This document shows positions 59,612 through 64,000 of a DNA stretch of 64,000 bases, piece by piece. The DNA lies in assembly GCA_026874595.1 (NCBI GenBank), contig CM049306.1, positions 91,400,642 through 91,464,641 on the forward strand, in the 5' to 3' direction. The notes beneath the pieces were generated by a model, which saw only the letters and a program-made list of their open reading frames with translations, was not told the DNA's origin and ran no database searches. Each line of letters begins with the position of its first letter. The first letter of the stretch is position 1. Source of the DNA: Sipunculus nudus. Lineage: Eukaryota; Annelida; Sipuncula; Golfingiida; Sipunculidae. A program made the position numbers and the translations under genes.

Positions 59612-59730
59612 GGAGAAGCCAAGTCCGCAGATTATTGAAAAGAGTCCAAACAATTGTGAAAGATCAACCGGAGATTTATTCTAAAAATCTTAATTGCCGT
59701 AATAAGGCGTCACATCCAGGAAATAATTGA
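59612..59730 (+). CDS. Candidate second exon of the 58977 gene (short basic peptide)
   Basis: A good acceptor (GATTTCTACTCGTGCAG) is followed by a frame that continues phase 1 exactly. It gives RSQVRRLLKRVQTIVKDQPE and about 18 more residues to a TGA at 59728-59730. Joined to the signal exon it would make a secreted basic peptide of about 56 residues with one Cys. There is no known family match. It may be a chance open frame, with the real gene continuing to a lectin exon beyond the window. Confidence 0.25.
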
Positions 59731-61254
59731 AAAATACAAACTTTCATGAAATCTCAAAGAAACAGGTTGACATGGGTAGATGGAAAGGAGTAAAGTACTT
59801 CTCCATTCCATCACCACTAGGGCTTTCTGGTTGTAGTACTTCTCCATTGGATCCCCATTGTATTACTTCACTTGTATTACTCTTTGTAATGCTACTGTTA
59901 ACACTTACCTCACATATACCGCTACAACTACCGATCATACCCTATTACATCTACACCTAATACCCCGAGCACTTCCAACTATATCTGTTACTTTCGCTTC
60001 TATTATTTCTACATAACAACCATCTTTCCGGCTCCCCCCCCCCCCTCCCGCCCAACGTACCTTCTGTTACAACACAAGCCATGGAAACATGACTCGTGCG
60101 CCTTTTTTAATAAAGAGATCGGGCCTATCAGTCATTATATCAGTCACAAGTGAATAGCTTCTCCGAGAGTCAAAATATTGGCTGTGTGGAAGTATTTCAA
60201 ATAAAAACATTAAAAGGCAGTGACTTCCTTCTTGTATTGCGATTGAATATTTATAAAGCAAAATCAAGTCAGGTTGTACAAAATACCTCTTCTCTTTTCT
60301 CAGCAGCATTTTTCGTGAAAAAAGCGGTCGTTAGGTCGACAGCCGCCATGGAGGTACTAGAGAATAGTCCCCATGTTGGCGCTTCATGTTTTGTTTTTAA
60401 AAAAGTGGCATGCATCTTTCTAAAATTCCATGCAGAAAAAAACGCTTCCTTTTGGGTGGGCGGATTTGTGGCTATAATAATATAGACTTGTTTCTATTGT
60501 GAACATTTCATTTTTTGTCTAGCGTACGGTCGGTAAATATGCCTTTATTGTACATCCACGTAACATTCATAACGCCCAGAACACCCAGAAACATTGTACC
60601 CCAGAGACCGTGCACACATATGGCATAAATCGGTAGAAAAACCCCATTTTGAAATTCAATATGGCTACCATAAAAGCTATAAAAATAATGGAACCAACCC
60701 TTGATTTGCTTATAGGTCTTAGGATTAAAAAATCATTGGTTCCAAAAATGTATAAGAAATATTTGCAACATCTGTTACTGTTACATAAAGACCTACACTA
60801 CACTGATAGGCTGATAACCAGCGGTTGCTGACATTCCAATTTTACTGTAAATTGTCTTCATATTGAGGTTTGGAAAGTATTTAATACTTAAATACCGTGC
60901 AAGCCCCACTAAATTTGACCCCCAATACCTGGCGTTCGCTTAGGGTGCTCTCTTTCCTTTAAAATATTTTGTACTGAACACGGTTATTCTAATAGGAGAA
61001 AAGCTCATTTGTTTCCCCAACGGTTCCGACATAGATACATACAAAACAAAAAAATCTTAATAAGCAGATGAAAACAAATCATATGATTATGTTCAAGCTG
61101 TGATTTATAGCTTCATTATATTAAAAAAAAAATCTCTTTATAAATACACACTTAGGGAACTCCCCGTCCACATGTTTATTTGCCCCGAATTGGAAAATAT
61201 ACAAACGTGAAAAGTTTACCGTAGGTGACGGACAAAATCAATCTCCGGGTACAC
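59731..61254. other. No supported gene
   Basis: If the 58977 gene is long, this is intron. It has a poly-C run near 60036-60045. Short frames (59727-59960, 60150-60485, 60649-60831) show no domain. One contains a GCCGCCATGG context and a good acceptor near 60300, but nothing recognisable follows. Confidence 0.5.
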
Positions 61255-63390
61255 TTATTGTCCACTACTCCGCATCTAACATTACCACGCTACCACTTCA
61301 AGTACAACTGCACCACATTAACCCCATTACTACTCCACTTTATCTTCAACCATTCTTTCTACAGCTATTAACTCTTCCAGCACATGCACACCACTACATT
61401 ACGTACACCTTTCCCAGTACCTAGTACACCTCCGCTACTGCTACACTACAACTCCAAGTGCTACGGTATAACATCTAAGTAATAGATGCAAGTAATATTC
61501 TACCACATCCACATTTACACTTAAAGTACAACTTGACTACATATACGCTAGTTCTATGTACTAGCCCTTTTCTCATAATAATAATTTCTACAACAATTCC
61601 AGCGCATCCACGCTACCACTTTATATAAACCTTCACCACATCTACATCAATACTACTCCACTTTATCTTCCTCCATCCTGTCTACAATTATTCCAGCTCA
61701 TGCACACTAACACTTCAAGTACAACTTTACCACATCTACTCCATTACTACTCGTCCTTATCTTCCACCATTCTTTCAACAACAATTCAAGGACATGCACA
61801 CCAACACGTCACGTACAACCTCACCACACCTACATCAATACTACTCCACTTAATCTTCCGACATCCTCCACAACTGTTCCAACACATCCACACTACCACC
61901 TCATGTACAACTTCACCATATCTACACTATTACTACTCCAGTCTTTCATCCAACATCCTTTCTATAGCTGTTCGAAAACATGCACACCACCACTTCATGT
62001 ACAACTTCATAATACCTTCACCATAACAACTCGTCTCTATCTTCTATCATCCATTCTTCAACCATTTTGGAACATGAAAACCACCATTTCAAGTACAACT
62101 CCACCACATCTACCCCAATACTACTCCATTTTTTCTCCCACCATCCACTCAAACACCTATTAACTATTCCAGCACATGAAGACAACTATTTCACGTACAA
62201 CGTCACTAAATACACTATTACTACTTCACTTTATCTTCCACCATCCTTTCTACAACCGTTCAAACTCAACCACGCTACTACTCAAGTACAACTACACCAC
62301 ACCTACCCCATTCCTACTCCACTTAATCTTCACCCATCCTTTCTACAGCTATTAACTATTCAAGCACATGAAAACCTACACATCACTTAACTTCACCACA
62401 CCTACACTATTACTACTTCACTTCTTCAACCATCCTTTCTATAGCTGTTCCAACACAACCACGCAATCAGTTCAAGTACAACTGCACCACATCTACCCCA
62501 TTACTACTCCACTTTATCTTCAATCATTCTTTCTACAGCTATTAACTATTCCAGCACATGCACACCACTACATTACGTACACCTTTCCCATATACTACTC
62601 CATTTTATCTTCAAGCATCCTTTCTACAGCTATTAACTATTCCAGCACATGAGAACCACCACTTCACGTAACTTCACCACACCTACACTATTACTACTTC
62701 ACTTTATCTTCAACCATCCTTTCTATAGCTGTTCCAACACAACCACGCTACCGCTTCAAGTACAGTTGCACCACATTAACCCCATTACTACTCCACTTTA
62801 TCTTCAATCATTCTTTCTACAGCTATTAACTATTCCAGCACATGCACACCACTACATTACGTACACCTTTCCCATATACTTCTCCATTTTATCTTCAAGC
62901 ATCCTTTCTACAGCTATTAACTATTCCAGCACATGAAAACCACCACTCCACGTAACTTCACCACACCTACACTATTACTACTTCACTTTATCTTCAACCA
63001 TCCTTTCTATAGCTGTTCCAACACAACCACGCAACCAGTTCAAGTACAACTGCACCACATCTACCCAATACTACTGCATACTATCTTCCGCCATCCTTTC
63101 TACAGCTATTCCAGCACATGTGAACCACCACTTCACGTACAACTTTTCCATATACTGCTCAACTTTATCTTCAACAATCCTTTCACAACTGCTTCAACAC
63201 ATCCACACTTCAACTTCAAGTATAACTGCAATACATCTACACTATTACAACTCCACTTTATCTTCCACCATCCTTTCTACAACTAGCACATGCACACTAC
63301 CATTTCAAGTACAGTTAACCAAATCTACCCCAATACTACTCCACTCTATCTTCTACACCCTTTCCTAAACTATTCCACCACATCCATAAG
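61255..63390. repeat. Satellite: ~95-bp subunits in 284-bp higher-order units
   Basis: CCACTTTATCTTC-type anchors recur about every 91-98 bases through the block. Between about 62365 and 63050 a three-subunit higher-order unit repeats at exactly 284 bases (62509/62793; 62649/62933). Flanking monomers are more decayed. Frames of 80-117 codons arise because the unit is poor in stop codons on the plus strand. They shift frame each unit, as 284 is not a multiple of three. Confidence 0.85.
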
Positions 63391-64000
63391 GGTTTGACCA
63401 TAGTCTACACGCTCAGAGTGCAGAGTCGACACTCCCATTGCAAGTTCGACTCCACCACATGCTCACTATAAATCCTTTCAGTAACAGTCTACTATATTGT
63501 GGTTCTATTTTTCCCTCGAGATTTTAAATTTCGCGATATTCGCGAAACTTAAAGTACCGTAAGAATAAATAAGTCGTGAATTAGACGACTCATCTACATA
63601 CGCGGTCAGTCGTTTACATTACAATGTCATTTAGTTTTACCGTACTTGTATAGGTGGAAAGGCAAAGGTAAAGAATGATAACATAAAATATTTATTACCT
63701 GAAAATTGAAGTTTTATATTACGGATAATATCAGATATTTTATTGTCTGACAATACTAAATGAGCAGTATTACAATCGTTGTATATGTTCCTTTGGACCC
63801 TCGTCAAATTGTTAATATTTTATTATCTGATTATCCATGGCAACATCGCGAAAATCGAACCCCTGTGAAACACTAAAATATTGTATGTTTCGAAAACATA
63901 TCCCCGCGAATATTTAGCCGACCACATTATCTACCACAGCCATACCCAGTACCATTCCACTACACCCAACACTGCCACCCTGTAGGTGCTTTACTGAAAG
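63391..64000. other. AT-rich end with CGCGAAA hairpin
   Basis: TTTCGCGA-TAT-TCGCGAAA forms an 8-bp hairpin at 63529-63547, and CGCGAAA/CGCGAAT motifs recur near 63847-63910. This suggests another small inverted-repeat element, but its ends are not resolved. No gene is seen. Confidence 0.4.

Noticed and set aside
60302-60482. Alternative second exon of the 58977 gene
   Set aside because: Good acceptor (TCTTTTCTCAG) and matching phase, but the frame ends without a domain or donor. The Kozak-like GCCGCCATGG is probably chance.
61700-63368. Chain of 80-117 codon frames rich in Thr/Ser/His
   Set aside because: They start at satellite periods of 284 bases and change frame each unit. No gene structure.

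Overview
The window looks like nuclear DNA of an invertebrate animal, most likely a lophotrochozoan and probably a mollusc. It is AT-rich, with long introns carrying GT-AG sites, many TA, GA and poly-G microsatellites, tRNA-derived SINE heads, an L2/CR1-like non-LTR retrotransposon, inverted-repeat DNA elements with internal tandem repeats, and a secreted multidomain gene built from extracellular animal modules. Nothing suggests a bacterium, plasmid or virus. The species cannot be named from sequence alone.

Region by region: 1-5.5 kb holds no gene I can support. 5.5-17.1 kb (minus strand) is one well-supported gene of nine coding exons, about 572 residues: signal peptide, C-type lectin-like domain, thrombospondin type 1 repeat, VWD domain with C8 module, and a C-terminal type-2 chitin-binding (CBM14) domain. 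17.7-26.4 kb, its upstream flank, is a tandem duplication (about 2.35 kb unit). The second copy is split by a 3.5 kb element with terminal inverted repeats of roughly 690 bp. Each copy carries a candidate 5' exon with a TATA-like box for the gene.

26.3-33.8 kb is repeat-dense: degenerate 35-bp arrays and a very homogeneous 39-bp array (about 66 copies, one strand open through long stretches), the latter inside a second inverted-repeat element. 33.9-34.15 kb is a tRNA-derived SINE. 34.2-38.9 kb has no confident gene, only two splice-flanked candidate exons.

38.914-58.864 kb is a near-identical tandem duplication (10.1 kb and 9.8 kb). Each copy holds an inverted-repeat element with ~300-bp internal repeats, a dead L2/CR1-like LINE with shared stops, a second inverted-repeat element, and a small candidate terminal exon. 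At 58.977 kb (plus strand) lies the signal-peptide exon of a second secreted gene. Its length, intron phase and sequence match exon 1 of the first gene, suggesting a divergently oriented paralogue. 61.25-63.4 kb is a satellite with ~95-bp subunits in 284-bp higher-order units.

The genes point to an extracellular, chitin- or glycan-associated function such as mucus, cuticle, shell matrix or epithelial defence. Everything else is repeat-driven remodelling of the intergenic space between two probable paralogues.
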